Assembly: GCF_900172345.1 (NCBI RefSeq)
Contig: NZ_FWFY01000003.1
Span: 310,001 to 374,000 of the forward strand
Length of the DNA stretch: 64,000 nt
Source: Limimaricola soesokkakensis
GTDB taxonomy: Bacteria > Pseudomonadota > Alphaproteobacteria > Rhodobacterales > Rhodobacteraceae
Reading direction: 5' to 3'
Both the position numbers and the translations under genes were made by a program. Shown here piece by piece: positions 28,662 to 38,448 of the stretch (position 1 is the stretch's first letter; each line of letters opens with the position of its first letter). The notes under the pieces were generated by a model that saw nothing but the letters and a program-made list of their open reading frames with translations, was not told the DNA's origin and did no database searches.

Positions 28662-29834
28662 TCACAGCGAGATGATTTCGACCATCTCTCCCGCATCGCG
28701 GGCAGGGTCGTGCGGCGGCTGCACGATCAGGCAATCGGCGTCGGAGAGCACCGAGAGCAGCGAGCTGTCCTGTTTGGAAAAGGCGGTGACGCCGTCCGGG
28801 CCGCTGGCGGCGCGCAGGTAGTGTTCGCGGGGCCCGTTCGCGGCCAAGGGCGCCGCGAGACGCGCGCGCCGACGCGGCGCGGCGGCGGGCGGCAGCCCGG
28901 AAAGCGCCCGGATCAGCGGCACCAGAAAGACATGGGCGCAGACCATCGACGAGACCGGATTGCCCGGCAGGCCCAAGAGCAGCGCCTCGCCGAAGCGGCC
29001 CGCCATCAGAGGCTTGCCAGGGCGCAGCGCCACCTTCCAGAAGGCGCGCTCCATCCCGGCCTCGGCCGCGGCGGCCCCGACGAGATCGTGGTCGCCCACC
29101 GAAGCACCGCCAATGGTCAGAACGATGTCGGCGCCGCGCGCCAGATCGAAGGCCTGGCGCAGCGCGGCCATGCTGTCGCCGGCGATCGGCAGCAGCCGTG
29201 GCGTGCCGCCCGCCTGCGCGACGATGCCGTGCAGCCCGTAGGCGTTCGAGGCGATGATCTGGTCCGGGCGCGGATCGCCACCCGGCGCGACGAGCTCGTC
29301 GCCGGTGGCGATGATCGCGACCTCGGGGCGGCGCGACACGGTGAGCCGGTCGGCGTTCATCGCCGCCGCCAGCGCGAGATCGGCCGGGCGCAGGAGGCGC
29401 GGCGCGGCAAGCGCGTCGCCCACCCGGAAATCCGCGCCCTGGGGGCGGATGTTGCGGTTGTCCGAGATGCCGGGGCCGAGGATCACCGTGTCGCCGTCGC
29501 GGGTCGTATCCTCCTGGATCACCACGCGGTCGGTGCCTTCGGGCACCGGCGCACCGGTAAAGATGCGCACCGCTTCACCGGGACCCACGATACCGGAGAA
29601 GGCGTGCCCGGCCGCGGCCTCGCCGATTATTGAGAGCCGCGTGCCTTGCGCGCAATCGGCGTCCCGGATCGCGTATCCGTCCATGGCCGAGGCCGAAAAC
29701 GGCGGCTGATTGCGCCGCGCCGTCACCGGCACGCGCAGCACCCGGCCCAGTCCGGCAGTTAGCCCGACCTCTTCGACGGGCAGGGGGGCGACCAGCGCGA
29801 ACAGCCGGTCCAGCGCCTCGGAAACCGGGATCAC
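28662..29834 (-). CDS. moeA: Molybdopterin molybdenumtransferase MoeA
   Basis: A 390-residue enzyme inserting molybdate into adenylated molybdopterin. It starts with the MoeA N-terminal motif ([15 protein letters not shown]) and contains [13 protein letters not shown] and the MPT-binding fold with [10 protein letters not shown]. Its ATG overlaps the moaC stop by four bases. It is the last gene of the trpG-to-moeA operon, convergent with nothing, and lexA follows on the same strand behind its own SOS-controlled promoter. Confidence 0.95.
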   Translation of the reverse strand: MIPVSEALDRLFALVAPLPVEEVGLTAGLGRVLRVPVTARRNQPPFSASAMDGYAIRDADCAQGTRLSIIGEAAAGHAFSGIVGPGEAVRIFTGAPVPEGTDRVVIQEDTTRDGDTVILGPGISDNRNIRPQGADFRVGDALAAPRLLRPADLALAAAMNADRLTVSRRPEVAIIATGDELVAPGGDPRPDQIIASNAYGLHGIVAQAGGTPRLLPIAGDSMAALRQAFDLARGADIVLTIGGASVGDHDLVGAAAAEAGMERAFWKVALRPGKPLMAGRFGEALLLGLPGNPVSSMVCAHVFLVPLIRALSGLPPAAAPRRRARLAAPLAANGPREHYLRAASGPDGVTAFSKQDSSLLSVLSDADCLIVQPPHDPARDAGEMVEIISL

Positions 29835-30301
29835 GCCTCCCAGCGCCCCGACTTGCCGCCCTCTTTCAGGGCGAGGCGGATGCCGCCGATCTCCATCCCC
29901 TTTTCGGCCGCCTTGAGCATGTCGTAGATCGTCAGCGAAGCGACCGACACCGCGGTCAGCGCCTCCATCTCGACGCCGGTGCGCCCGGTGGTGCGCACGG
30001 TGGCGGTGATCCGCACGCCCGGCAGATCCTCGTCCGGCTCCAGATCGATCGTCACCTTGGAGAGCGGTAGCGGGTGGCAGAGCGGGATCAGGTCGGCGGT
30101 CTTCTTGGCCGCCATGATCCCCGCGAGCCGCGCGGTGCCTAGCACGTCGCCCTTGTCGGCGCGGCCCTCGCGCACCAGTGCCAGCGTCTCGAGTGTCATC
30201 CGCACATGGCCCTCGGCCACCGCCAGCCGGTCGGTCACCTGCTTGTCGGTGACATCGACCATCTGGGCGCGGCCCGCGGCGTCGAAATGCGTCAGCGGCA
30301 T
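29831..30301 (-). CDS. moaC: Cyclic pyranopterin monophosphate synthase MoaC
   Basis: A 156-residue enzyme that converts the 3',8-cyclo-GTP product of MoaA to cPMP, the first stable molybdopterin intermediate. Signatures are [24 protein letters not shown] and the conserved [12 protein letters not shown]. It overlaps trpC by one base upstream and moeA by four bases downstream. MoaA is not in the window. Confidence 0.96.
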   Translation of the reverse strand: MPLTHFDAAGRAQMVDVTDKQVTDRLAVAEGHVRMTLETLALVREGRADKGDVLGTARLAGIMAAKKTADLIPLCHPLPLSKVTIDLEPDEDLPGVRITATVRTTGRTGVEMEALTAVSVASLTIYDMLKAAEKGMEIGGIRLALKEGGKSGRWEA

Positions 30302-31110
30302 CAGGCGCCGCCCGGCGCGGTCAGCGGGTTGGCGAGGATCGCCCGGGTCGCCGCCGTCACGTCCTCGTGCCGCATCAGGCTTTCGCCGATCAGGAAGCTG
30401 CGGGCGCCATAGCGGGCGATCTCGGCGAGATCGGCGGGCGTCGAAAGGCCGCTCTCGGCGACGATCATCCGGTCCACCGGCACGTGCTTGGCCAGCATGC
30501 GGGTCACGTCGAGCGAGGTCTCGAAGGTCTGCAGGTTGCGGTTGTTGATGCCGATCATCTTCGAGTTCAGCCCGGCGGCGCGGTCGAGCTCGGCCCGGTC
30601 ATGCACCTCGATCAGCGCGTCCATGCCCCAGCGCGTTGCTGCGTCCTCGAGTTCGCGCGCCTGCGCGTCCGAGACGCTGGCCATGATGATCAGGATGCAG
30701 TCGGCCCCGAGCGCCCGGCTTTCGGCCACCTGCCACGGATCGTAGAGGAAATCCTTGCGCAGCACCGGCAGCGACGAGGCCTCGCGCGCCTGCACGAGAT
30801 ATTCGTCCGCGCCTTGGAACGAGGGCCCGTCGGTCAGCACCGACAGGCAGGCGGCGCCGCCCTCCTCATAGGCGCGGGCCAGCGCCGGCGGATCGAAATC
30901 GGCGCGGATCAGCCCCTTGGAAGGGCTCGCCTTCTTGATCTCGGCGATCAGGCCGTAGCCTTCGCGCGCGGCCTCGGTCAGGCGGTCCGCGAAACCGCGC
31001 GGGGCGGGGGCCTGCGCGGCGCGCGCCTCGATATCCGAAAGCGGCAGCTCCGCCTTGCGGGCCGCGACGTCTTCGAGCTTGTAGGCCTTGATCTTGTCGA
31101 GAATATCCAT
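30301..31110 (-). CDS. trpC: Indole-3-glycerol phosphate synthase
   Basis: A 269-residue TIM-barrel enzyme of tryptophan synthesis. Readable active-site segments are [44 protein letters not shown] and VAESGLS. It is monofunctional, with no PRAI (TrpF) fusion. It follows ung after 39 bases and is joined to moaC by a one-base overlap. Confidence 0.97.
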   Translation of the reverse strand: MDILDKIKAYKLEDVAARKAELPLSDIEARAAQAPAPRGFADRLTEAAREGYGLIAEIKKASPSKGLIRADFDPPALARAYEEGGAACLSVLTDGPSFQGADEYLVQAREASSLPVLRKDFLYDPWQVAESRALGADCILIIMASVSDAQARELEDAATRWGMDALIEVHDRAELDRAAGLNSKMIGINNRNLQTFETSLDVTRMLAKHVPVDRMIVAESGLSTPADLAEIARYGARSFLIGESLMRHEDVTAATRAILANPLTAPGGA

Positions 31111-31149
31111 GTCGTCGTTCTACCGGGCAAAATGGGGCTTGGAAAGCGT

Positions 31150-31797
31150 TCAGGCGGAACCGCACCAGTCGATCGCGGCCTCGCCGCGCGCCTCGAGCCA
31201 GGCGTTGATGCGGCCGAAGGGGCGCGACCCGAAGAAACCGCGCCGCGCCGAGAGCGGCGAGGGATGCGCGGTCTCGATCGCCAGATGGTCGGGGCCAAGA
31301 TAGGGTGCTGCGATCTTCTGGGCGTGGTTGCCCCAGAGCAGGAAGGCGCACGGCCGCGCCGACGCGCGCGCGAGCACCTGGCCCACTAGCCGGTCCCAGC
31401 CCCAGCGCGCATGGCCGCCCGCCGCGCCCGGCTCGACCGAAAGCGCGGTATTGAGAAGCAGCACGCCCTGCCGGGCCCAGTGGTTCAGATCTCCGGTGGC
31501 CGGGGCGCAGCCGATATCGTCGCGCATCTCGCGCTGGATGTTGCGCAGCGAAGGCGGCAGCTTCGCGAGGTCCGGCGGCACCGAGAAGGCAAGGCCGGTG
31601 GCGTGGCCCGGGGTCGGGTAGGGGTCCTGGCCCAGGATCACCACGCGCACCGCCTCGGGCGGCGTCAGTTCCAGCGCCCGGAACCGCAGTCCCGGCGATG
31701 GCAGCACGGCGGGCAGGGCGGCGAGGCGGTCGCGTAGCGCCGGCCAGTCCGCCTCGAAAAACGGCAGATCGGCCCAGCCCTGCGGCAGTTCGTTCAC
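31150..31797 (-). CDS. ung: Family 1 uracil-DNA glycosylase
   Basis: A 215-residue repair enzyme that removes uracil from DNA. The catalytic motif [18 protein letters not shown] (Asp in the water-activating loop) and the late [17 protein letters not shown] motif (His and DNA-intercalating loop) are both intact. Translation starts at GTG 31797, which overlaps the trpD stop by four bases, so it is coupled to trpD. Its place inside the trp operon has no obvious metabolic reason and is probably a stable rearrangement. Confidence 0.93.
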   Translation of the reverse strand: MNELPQGWADLPFFEADWPALRDRLAALPAVLPSPGLRFRALELTPPEAVRVVILGQDPYPTPGHATGLAFSVPPDLAKLPPSLRNIQREMRDDIGCAPATGDLNHWARQGVLLLNTALSVEPGAAGGHARWGWDRLVGQVLARASARPCAFLLWGNHAQKIAAPYLGPDHLAIETAHPSPLSARRGFFGSRPFGRINAWLEARGEAAIDWCGSA

Positions 31798-32813
31798 GCT
31801 GTGCCGGATGTGATCGCGGCGAGACGCTCGATGGCGCGGCGCGCGGCGCCCGAATCGATGCTCTGCGCCGCGAGATCGGCGCCCGCGCGCAGGTCTTCGA
31901 CCCGGCCCGCGACCAGCAGGGCGGCGGCGGCGTTGAGCCGCACCGCGTCGCGGTAGGCGCCCGGCGCGCCGTCGAGCAGCGCCGCCAGGGCCCGGCCGTT
32001 CTCTTCCGGGGTGCCGCCGATGATCGCTTCGAACGGGTGTTCGGGCAGCCCGGCATCGGACGGGCTGATCTCGAAGCGCTCGACCCGGCCGTTCTCGAGC
32101 GCGGCCACGGCCGAGGGGCCGCAGATCGACAGCTCATCGGTGCCGTCGCCACCATGCACCAACCAAGCCCGCTCGGAGCCCAGCCGCCCCAGCACCTCGG
32201 CCATCGGCGCGATCAGCGCCGGGTCATAGGCGCCGGTGAGCTGGCGCTTCACCCCGGCCGGGTTGGTCAGGGGGCCGAGGATGTTGAACAGCGTCCGGAT
32301 GCCGATCTCGGCCCGGACCGGACCCACATGCTTCATCGCCGGGTGATGCATCGGCGCCATCATGAAGCCGATCCCGGCCTCGCGGAGGGCGCGCTCGACC
32401 ACCTCGGAGCCGACCATCACCTGCACGCCCATCTGGCCCAGCGCGTCGGCGGTACCGGATTTCGAGCTGAGATTGCGGTTGCCGTGCTTGGCCACCGGCA
32501 CGCCGGCGCCCGCCACGACGAAGGCGGTCGCGGTCGAGATGTTGAGCGTGTTCTTCCCGTCGCCCCCGGTGCCCACGATGTCGATCGCGCCCTCGGGCGC
32601 CGCGACCTTCAGGCAGCGCGCGCGCATCACATGCGCGGCGGCGGCGATCTCGGCCACGGTTTCGCCGCGCATCCTGAGCGTCACCAGAAAGGCCGCCATC
32701 TGCGCCGGCGTGGCGTCGCCGTCGAACAGGATGCCGAAGGCGGATTCCGCCTCCTCGCGCGAGAGCGGTCCTGCCAGTGCCGCCGCGATCAGCGGCTTCA
32801 ACCGGTCGCTCAT
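31794..32813 (-). CDS. trpD: Anthranilate phosphoribosyltransferase
   Basis: A 339-residue enzyme joining anthranilate to PRPP. Signatures are [17 protein letters not shown] (PRPP loop), [19 protein letters not shown] and the [14 protein letters not shown] segment. Overlaps with trpG (4 bases) and ung (4 bases) make it part of a tightly coupled operon. Confidence 0.97.
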   Translation of the reverse strand: MSDRLKPLIAAALAGPLSREEAESAFGILFDGDATPAQMAAFLVTLRMRGETVAEIAAAAHVMRARCLKVAAPEGAIDIVGTGGDGKNTLNISTATAFVVAGAGVPVAKHGNRNLSSKSGTADALGQMGVQVMVGSEVVERALREAGIGFMMAPMHHPAMKHVGPVRAEIGIRTLFNILGPLTNPAGVKRQLTGAYDPALIAPMAEVLGRLGSERAWLVHGGDGTDELSICGPSAVAALENGRVERFEISPSDAGLPEHPFEAIIGGTPEENGRALAALLDGAPGAYRDAVRLNAAAALLVAGRVEDLRAGADLAAQSIDSGAARRAIERLAAITSGTA

Positions 32814-33412
32814 GCCGCCACCGGGGTGCCGGGCGCGTGGCCGGGCAGCCGGTCGAGGAAGTTCTTCAGCATCTGGTGGCCATGCTCGGAGGCGATGCTC
32901 TCGGGGTGGAACTGCACCCCTTCGATTGGCAGTTCGCGATGCATCAGCCCCATGATCGTGCCATCGGCCAGCGTCGCCGTCACCTCAAGGCTGTCGGGCA
33001 GGCTCTCGCGCTCGACCACCAGCGAGTGGTAGCGCGTCGCCTTGAAGGGCGAGGGCAGCCCGGCGAAGACGCCCTTGCCCTCATGCAGCATATCGGCGGT
33101 CTTGCCATGCACGATCTCGTGGCAGCGCACCACGCGGCCGCCGAAGGCCTGGCCGATGGTCTGGTGCCCGAGGCAGACCCCGAACAGCGGCGTCCGGGTC
33201 TCGGCGGCGGCGCGGGTCAGGTCGAGACAGATCCCGGCGCGGTCGGGATCGCAGGGGCCGGGCGAGAGCACGATGCCCTCGGGCGCCATCGCCATGGCGG
33301 CCTGCGTGTCGATCTCGTCGTTGCGTTTGACCACGACCTCCGCGCCCAGCTCGCCCAGGTAGTGCACGAGGTTCCAGGTAAAGCTGTCGTAATTGTCGAT
33401 CAGGAGAAGCAT
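32810..33412 (-). CDS. trpG: Anthranilate synthase glutamine amidotransferase subunit
   Basis: A 200-residue class I amidotransferase that supplies ammonia to TrpE. The start [15 protein letters not shown] is canonical. The nucleophile is in [18 protein letters not shown] and the catalytic His/Glu in [13 protein letters not shown]. The ATG at 33412 has GGAGGG upstream. It heads the operon trpG-trpD-ung-trpC-moaC-moeA; trpE lies 3.5 kb further upstream, in a separate unit after ppiD. Confidence 0.96.
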   Translation of the reverse strand: MLLLIDNYDSFTWNLVHYLGELGAEVVVKRNDEIDTQAAMAMAPEGIVLSPGPCDPDRAGICLDLTRAAAETRTPLFGVCLGHQTIGQAFGGRVVRCHEIVHGKTADMLHEGKGVFAGLPSPFKATRYHSLVVERESLPDSLEVTATLADGTIMGLMHRELPIEGVQFHPESIASEHGHQMLKNFLDRLPGHAPGTPVAA

Positions 33413-33570
33413 GGTCCCTCCGGGCGGCGCACGCGGCCGTTGCAATTCGGGGCTACCGTTCGGCGGTGGTCCCTTGGTAAGGTCGGGGCATAAATGGGAC
33501 CGGGAGGCGGGAAACGTCAAGGTCCGGGACTGGGCGACGCCGTGACGAACGGCGCAGCGGGGCAGGAAAA

Positions 33571-35412
33571 GTGGGATCTGGGTTCATCATAGGCGGGCTC
33601 TGGGGTCTGCTCGTGTCGGCGGGGGCATTGGCCGTGGCCTCGCTCATCGGCGACCCGCCGGCCCGTGACGGTACGGCGGAGATCGGGCTGCGGGAGGTGG
33701 TGCCCGGGCCGGAGACGGAAACCGGGGTGACGCCGGAGGTCGGGACGGCGCCCGATGCGACCCCCGATACCGGGCGCGAGCCGGCCGATGCGCCGGAGAT
33801 GCCGTCCGAAGAGGGATATCCGGCGCGCGAGGCCGAGGCGGAGCGCGCCGAGGCGGATATCGTGGTGTCGGGCCGTGCCACCGTCGAGACGCTGCCCGAC
33901 GCGCCGAGCAGCCCGCCGGTCTTGTCTTCGACGCCTTTGCCCGAGGTGCCGCAGGAGCCCGAAGCGGTCGAGGCCTTCGACATGCCGGACACGGGGCCGG
34001 GCGGCGACGCCCCGCTCGAGATCGCCGGGATGGCGCCGCCGGTCGAGGCCGAAGCACCCTCCGAGCCGGTGCTGTCGCCACCCCAGACCGAGGCACCGCA
34101 GGTGCCGAGCGGCAGCGCGCCGCAGGATCCCCTGCCGACGACGCCGCGCGCCGACGTGCCCGCGGGGCGCGGCGCCGCCCCCTCGGCCGATACCGCACCC
34201 GAGAGCCGGCCCGAGGCCGGAGACGCGGTCTCGGCGCCGGAGACGCTGCCCGAAACCGCCGCCGGGCCCTCCGTCGCGCCGGGCTCGGAAGAACCGGTGC
34301 TGCCGGGGCCACCGTCGCGAGTGATCGAGGTGCCGGCGGGCGAGGCCGACATCACCGTGGCCACGGACCCGCCGCCGCCGCCCTCGCAGGCGCCGCGCGA
34401 GGTGATCGACGAGGAGCCGGAAACGCCGGAGCCCGACGCGGCGGACGAGGTCGAAACCGCAGGCCTGCCGCAGACCGCCGCGCCCGCGCCCGGGTCCAGC
34501 GGCCTGCCCGAGCCGCCCGCACCGCCCGAAGCCCCCGCCGCCGCCGGCGAGGCGCCGGCCGGGATCGCGCTGGAGCCGGGCACGATCACCGTGCTGCCGG
34601 TGCCCGAGCTCGGTGAGCGCAGCCTGCCGGGCCGGGCGGCCGGTCTCAATGGCGGCGACGCGGTGCCGGTGCGCCGCCCCGGGACGGAGGAGGAGGCCGA
34701 GCCGGCGCCGATCGCCGAGGATGCGCCCGCCATTCTGCGCTTCGCTGCGCCCGATACCGCCGATGCCGGCGCGCCGCGACTCTCGGTGGTGATGCTCGAC
34801 ATGGGCCTGCTCGACGATCCGGTGAGCGCGGTCTCGAGCATTCCCTTTCCGGTCACCATCGGCATCGATCCCGAGGCGCCTAACGCCGCCGCGCGCGCCG
34901 CGCGCTGGCGCGATGCTGGCTACGAGGTCGCGGCGATGGTGCGGCTGCCGGCGGGGGCGCGGCCCTCGGATGTCGAAGTCACCTACGAAGCCGCCTTCGC
35001 CGCGCTGCCCGAAGCGGTGGCGCTGCTCGATGCGGGCGGGGCCGGGCTCAACGCCGATGGCGACGTGACCGCGCAGGCGCTCGACCACCTGGCGAAGGAT
35101 GGGCGCGGGCTGGTGGCGCTGCCGCATGGGCTCGCGACGCCGCTGCGACAGGCGCGCGACCGGGGCGTGCCGGCGGTCGAGATCTACCGCGATCTCGGCG
35201 AGGTCGGCCAAGACGACCGGGTGATCCGGCGCTTTCTCGACCAGGCGGCTTTCCGGGCGCGGCAGCAGGGACAGGTGACGCTTCTGGCCGAGCTAAACCC
35301 CGAAACCATCACCGCGCTGACGCTGTGGGGCAACCGGGCCGGGCGCGAGGGCGTGTCGCCGGCGCCGGTCAGCGCGCTGTTGCGGCTGCAATCGGTGGGC
35401 CCGGGCAAGTAA
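33571..35412 (+). CDS. Divergent polysaccharide deacetylase-family protein with a long Pro/Glu-rich linker
   Basis: A 613-residue protein with an N-terminal membrane anchor ([21 protein letters not shown]), about 370 residues of low-complexity Pro/Ala/Glu-rich sequence and a C-terminal domain from about residue 405. The domain starts [14 protein letters not shown] and matches the YibQ-like divergent polysaccharide deacetylases (NodB-like fold without the full metal site). A periplasmic role in the cell wall is inferred. The start is a GTG at 33571 after GGCAGGAAAA. It is divergent from trpG. Confidence 0.8.
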   Translation: MGSGFIIGGLWGLLVSAGALAVASLIGDPPARDGTAEIGLREVVPGPETETGVTPEVGTAPDATPDTGREPADAPEMPSEEGYPAREAEAERAEADIVVSGRATVETLPDAPSSPPVLSSTPLPEVPQEPEAVEAFDMPDTGPGGDAPLEIAGMAPPVEAEAPSEPVLSPPQTEAPQVPSGSAPQDPLPTTPRADVPAGRGAAPSADTAPESRPEAGDAVSAPETLPETAAGPSVAPGSEEPVLPGPPSRVIEVPAGEADITVATDPPPPPSQAPREVIDEEPETPEPDAADEVETAGLPQTAAPAPGSSGLPEPPAPPEAPAAAGEAPAGIALEPGTITVLPVPELGERSLPGRAAGLNGGDAVPVRRPGTEEEAEPAPIAEDAPAILRFAAPDTADAGAPRLSVVMLDMGLLDDPVSAVSSIPFPVTIGIDPEAPNAAARAARWRDAGYEVAAMVRLPAGARPSDVEVTYEAAFAALPEAVALLDAGGAGLNADGDVTAQALDHLAKDGRGLVALPHGLATPLRQARDRGVPAVEIYRDLGEVGQDDRVIRRFLDQAAFRARQQGQVTLLAELNPETITALTLWGNRAGREGVSPAPVSALLRLQSVGPGK

Positions 35413-35541
35413 GATGGTTGAGTAGGGCCGGGCAGGTCGGCGGGGCGGCATCTGCGTATTGGCGCACAGGGTCGGTGATTTGACCGCCGTCCCGGCGCGG
35501 ATCACTGGTGGCGCGTCATCACATCATCGAATGGATCGCCC

Positions 35542-35946
35542 ATGACCTCCGCCCCCTCCCAGACCGGCCTCGCCGCCCGAGCGCCCGAAATGCTCAGCGT
35601 GCTGCGCATCGTCAGCGCGCTGATCTTCACGCTGCATGGCAGCCAGAAGATCTTCGCCTTTCCGCCGAGCGAACAGACGCCGCCGCTGGCCTCGCTGATG
35701 GGCGTGGGCGGTCTGCTCGAACTGGTGGGCGGCCTGCTGCTGCTGGTGGGGCTGTTCACCCGCCCGGTGGCTTTCGTGCTCTCCGGCATGATGGCGGTCG
35801 CCTACTGGGCGTTCCACGCGCCGGGCAACCTGTTCCCGACGCTGAACGGCGGCGACGCGGCGATCCTCTACTGCTTCGTCTTCCTTTACATCTTCGTCGC
35901 GGGTCCGGGGCCATGGAGCCTCGACGCGCTGATGCGCCGCCGCTGA
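35542..35946 (+). CDS. DoxX-family membrane protein
   Basis: A 134-residue, four-helix protein of the DoxX family. Typical landmarks are ISALIFTLHGSQKIFAF-like sequence (here RIVSALIFTLHGSQKIF), the GLLELVGGLLLLVGLFTRPVA helix pair and GNLFPTLNGGDAAILYCFVF. A separate gene from the DoxX protein at 5.0 kb and only distantly similar to it. Function unknown. A strong hairpin lies 20 bases after the stop. Confidence 0.88.
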   Translation: MTSAPSQTGLAARAPEMLSVLRIVSALIFTLHGSQKIFAFPPSEQTPPLASLMGVGGLLELVGGLLLLVGLFTRPVAFVLSGMMAVAYWAFHAPGNLFPTLNGGDAAILYCFVFLYIFVAGPGPWSLDALMRRR

Positions 35947-35965
35947 ACGCGGCGCGGTGACGAAC

Positions 35966-35996
35966 GCAATGGGCCGGGTGATCCCCGGCCCATTGC
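35966..35996. terminator. Hairpin downstream of the DoxX gene
   Basis: The arms GCAATGGGCCGGG and CCCGGCCCATTGC (35966-35978 and 35984-35996) form a 13-bp stem with a 5-base loop. There is no long T-run, but stem strength and position after the stop codon support termination. Confidence 0.65.
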
Positions 35997-36006
35997 AGTA
36001 AAGGCA

Positions 36007-36030
36007 CAGCCGCCGGGACTTCGGCGGCTG
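36007..36030. terminator. Second hairpin, at the 3' side of the minus-strand acetyltransferase
   Basis: The arms CAGCCGCCG (36007-36015) and CGGCGGCTG (36022-36030) form a perfect 9-bp stem with a 6-base loop. On the minus strand it follows the acetyltransferase stop by 38 bases; the flanking bases there are TGCCTTTA. Confidence 0.55.
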
Positions 36031-36067
36031 CATTGCTACAGAGGCATCATAAGCCGCCGTTTCGATT

Positions 36068-36568
36068 TCAGAGAGGCTTCACGAGGCGATGAAGCACATG
36101 GTCGAGGCCATGCGTGTTGTCCACCTTGCTGATCCCGGTCGCACGGAACCCTTCACGCTCCCAAAACGCGCGCCCACGCGGGTTCGCCTCCAAGACGCCC
36201 ACATACAGCTTCGTCGCCCCATCCGAGCGCGCGAGTTCTTCAATCCTCGACAAGAACGCGGCCCCGCGCCCGCCTCCCTGGACCCAAGGCCCGAGGATCA
36301 TCAGGCCGAGATAGGCATCGCGATCCGTGGGAAAGCCGTAATGGAGCTCGGCCAGCCCGGAAAGCTGGCTGTTCGAGAACAGCCCCAGAAACCGGGAGCG
36401 ATCGAGGTCGCACCCCGGCGCGCCAGCGGCAAAGAACTCCACCGCCTTTACGTAGGCGTCCGGATGGCTCCCTTCCGCCAGGACCCAGTAGTCGGGCGCC
36501 TCAGTATAGAAGCCCGCCACCAGATCCAGATGGGCAGCGATATTCAGCGCCGTGATGCGATCAGCCAA
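36068..36568 (-). CDS. GNAT-family N-acetyltransferase
   Basis: A 166-residue GNAT protein. The acetyl-CoA-binding region is MILGPWVQGGGRGAAFLSRIEELARSDG (cited here as GPWVQGGGRGAAFL), and the late motif is VLEANPRGRAFWEREGFRATG. Substrate unknown. Base composition is less GC-rich than its neighbours and the gene lies with a 360-base featureless gap next to it, so it may have been acquired separately. Confidence 0.8.
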   Translation of the reverse strand: MADRITALNIAAHLDLVAGFYTEAPDYWVLAEGSHPDAYVKAVEFFAAGAPGCDLDRSRFLGLFSNSQLSGLAELHYGFPTDRDAYLGLMILGPWVQGGGRGAAFLSRIEELARSDGATKLYVGVLEANPRGRAFWEREGFRATGISKVDNTHGLDHVLHRLVKPL

Positions 36569-36932
36569 GCCTTGGTCCTCTATTGCGCGAAGACCTCATT
36601 CACGCGCATCTTGCCGCGAGAAAGGTCGAGTATCGTCGCGGGGGGCCTTCGTGTTCGAAGATTCCATCCAGATATGGATGAAACGGGAGTTCTCGATGCC
36701 CCCTCAATCATGGTCTCAGGCCCATGGAGGTCGTGTCGATCCTGTAGCTCGTGAACGGCAACATGCACCGAAGGGCCGGCGAAGAAGTCTTCGCGATGGC
36801 GTTCGTGTAACTTCCTGCCATGACCGCCGCATCTCGCGGCGATCAAGGGAATGGTCGGGCAAGATCCGGCCAGCCTAGGTTCGCGTGCAGCATTTACCGC
36901 GAAGGGGGGGGTGATCCCCGCCCATTCTCCTT
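36569..36932. other. 364-base gap without a recognisable gene
   Basis: Several short frames exist but none has a Shine-Dalgarno, a family motif or biased codon use. Composition is lower in GC than the surrounding operons. It could hold the promoter of the acetyltransferase gene and decayed coding sequence; I see nothing that can be named. Confidence 0.7.
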
Positions 36933-38441
36933 TCAGCCATTGCCCTCCGGGCGGAACATGGCGGCGTCCGCCGCCGCGCGCCTGAGCGCGTTCGACTTGT
37001 GCACCGTCTCCATGTACTCGGCTTCGGGGTCGCTGTCATGGACCACGCCGCCGCCGGCCTGGATGTAGAGCTTGCCGTCCTGCACCACGGCCGTGCGCAG
37101 CGCGATGCACATGTCCATGTCGCCACCAGCGCTGAAATAGCCCAGGCCCCCGCCATAGACGCCGCGCTTCTCGGGTTCGAGCTCGTCGATGATCTCCATC
37201 GCCCGCACCTTGGGCGCGCCCGAGACCGTACCCGCCGGCAGCCCCGCCAGGAGCGCCGAGAGCGCGTCCTGATCGTCGCGCAGTTCGCCCACCACGTTCG
37301 ACACGATGTGCATGACGTGGGAATAGCGCTCGATGATGAAGCGCTCGGTCGGGCGCACGGTGCCGGGCTTGGCCACTCGGCCCACGTCGTTGCGCCCCAG
37401 ATCCAGCAGCATCAGGTGCTCGGACAGCTCCTTGGCATCGGCCAAAAGGCTCTCCTCGTTCGCCCGATCCTGCTCGGGCGTCGCGCCGCGGGGCCGCGTG
37501 CCCGCGATCGGGCGGATCGTCACCTCGCCGCCCATCACCCGCACGAGGATCTCGGGAGAGGCGCCGACCAGCTGGTAGCCGCCGAAGTTGAAGTAGAACA
37601 TGAAGGGCGAGGGGTTGGTGCGCCGCAGGCTCCGGTAGAGCGCGAAGGGCGGCTCGGCGAAATCCTGGGTCCAGCGCTGCGCCGGCACCACCTGGAAGAT
37701 GTCGCCCGCGCGGATGTACTCCTTGGCCTTCTCCACGGCGGCGAGATAGCCCTCATGGGTGAAGTTCGACACCGGCTCCGAGAGCGGCGCCGGTGCCTGA
37801 AGTGCCCGTGCCTCCTGCGGCACCGGCCGGTCGAGCGCGCGCATCGCCTCGGTGACGCGCTCGGCGGCCTGGGCGAAGGCGGCGCGGGCCGACTGGCCCT
37901 GGCCGCACCAGGCGGGCGCTACCAGGATCACCTCGCCCTTCACCCCGTCGAGCACCGCCACCACGGTGGGGCGCATCATCACCGCGTCGGGCAGGCCGAG
38001 CGGGTCGGGGTTCACGTCGGGCAGCCGCTCCACCAGACGGATCATGTCATAGCCCAGATAGCCGAACAGCCCGGCCGAGGCGGCGGGCAGGTCCTCGGGC
38101 AGGTCGATCCGGCTCTCGGCGAGGAGCGCGCGCAACGTGTCGAGCGGGTGGCCGTCGAGATCCTCGAAGGCGTCGTCGTCATAGCGCGCGGCGCGGTTCA
38201 CCCGGCTTTGCGTGCCGCGGCAATCCCAGACCAGATCGGGGTTCATGCCGATGATCGAGTAGCGGCCGCGCGCCTCGCCCCCAGTCACGCTCTCCAGGAT
38301 GAAGGCGTGCTTGCCGGCATTGGCGAGCTTCAGCATCAGCGAGACCGGCGTGTCGAGATCAGCGGCGAGCCGGGTCCAGACGATCTGGTTCGCGCCTGTC
38401 TCGTAGCCTTGGCGGAACGTCTCAAAATCGGGGCTGAGCAT
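36933..38441 (-). CDS. trpE: Anthranilate synthase component I
   Basis: A 502-residue chorismate-using enzyme, partner of TrpG. The feedback-inhibition motif appears as LESVTGGEARGRYSIIG (the LLES-type tryptophan-binding element). The catalytic domain has TRPRGATPEQDRANEESLLADAKE (cited here as GTRPRGATPEQD), LDLGRNDVGRVAKPGTV and the final GAPKVRAMEIIDELE and GGGLGYFSAGGDMDMCIALRT segments. It begins 7 bases after the ppiD stop, so it is co-transcribed with ppiD instead of with trpGDC. No leader peptide is seen. Confidence 0.96.
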   Translation of the reverse strand: MLSPDFETFRQGYETGANQIVWTRLAADLDTPVSLMLKLANAGKHAFILESVTGGEARGRYSIIGMNPDLVWDCRGTQSRVNRAARYDDDAFEDLDGHPLDTLRALLAESRIDLPEDLPAASAGLFGYLGYDMIRLVERLPDVNPDPLGLPDAVMMRPTVVAVLDGVKGEVILVAPAWCGQGQSARAAFAQAAERVTEAMRALDRPVPQEARALQAPAPLSEPVSNFTHEGYLAAVEKAKEYIRAGDIFQVVPAQRWTQDFAEPPFALYRSLRRTNPSPFMFYFNFGGYQLVGASPEILVRVMGGEVTIRPIAGTRPRGATPEQDRANEESLLADAKELSEHLMLLDLGRNDVGRVAKPGTVRPTERFIIERYSHVMHIVSNVVGELRDDQDALSALLAGLPAGTVSGAPKVRAMEIIDELEPEKRGVYGGGLGYFSAGGDMDMCIALRTAVVQDGKLYIQAGGGVVHDSDPEAEYMETVHKSNALRRAAADAAMFRPEGNG

Positions 38442-38448
38442 GGGCGTC

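Noticed and set aside
36933-38441. Tryptophan attenuator leader before trpE
   Set aside because: Only 7 bases separate ppiD from trpE, leaving no room for a leader peptide and attenuator.
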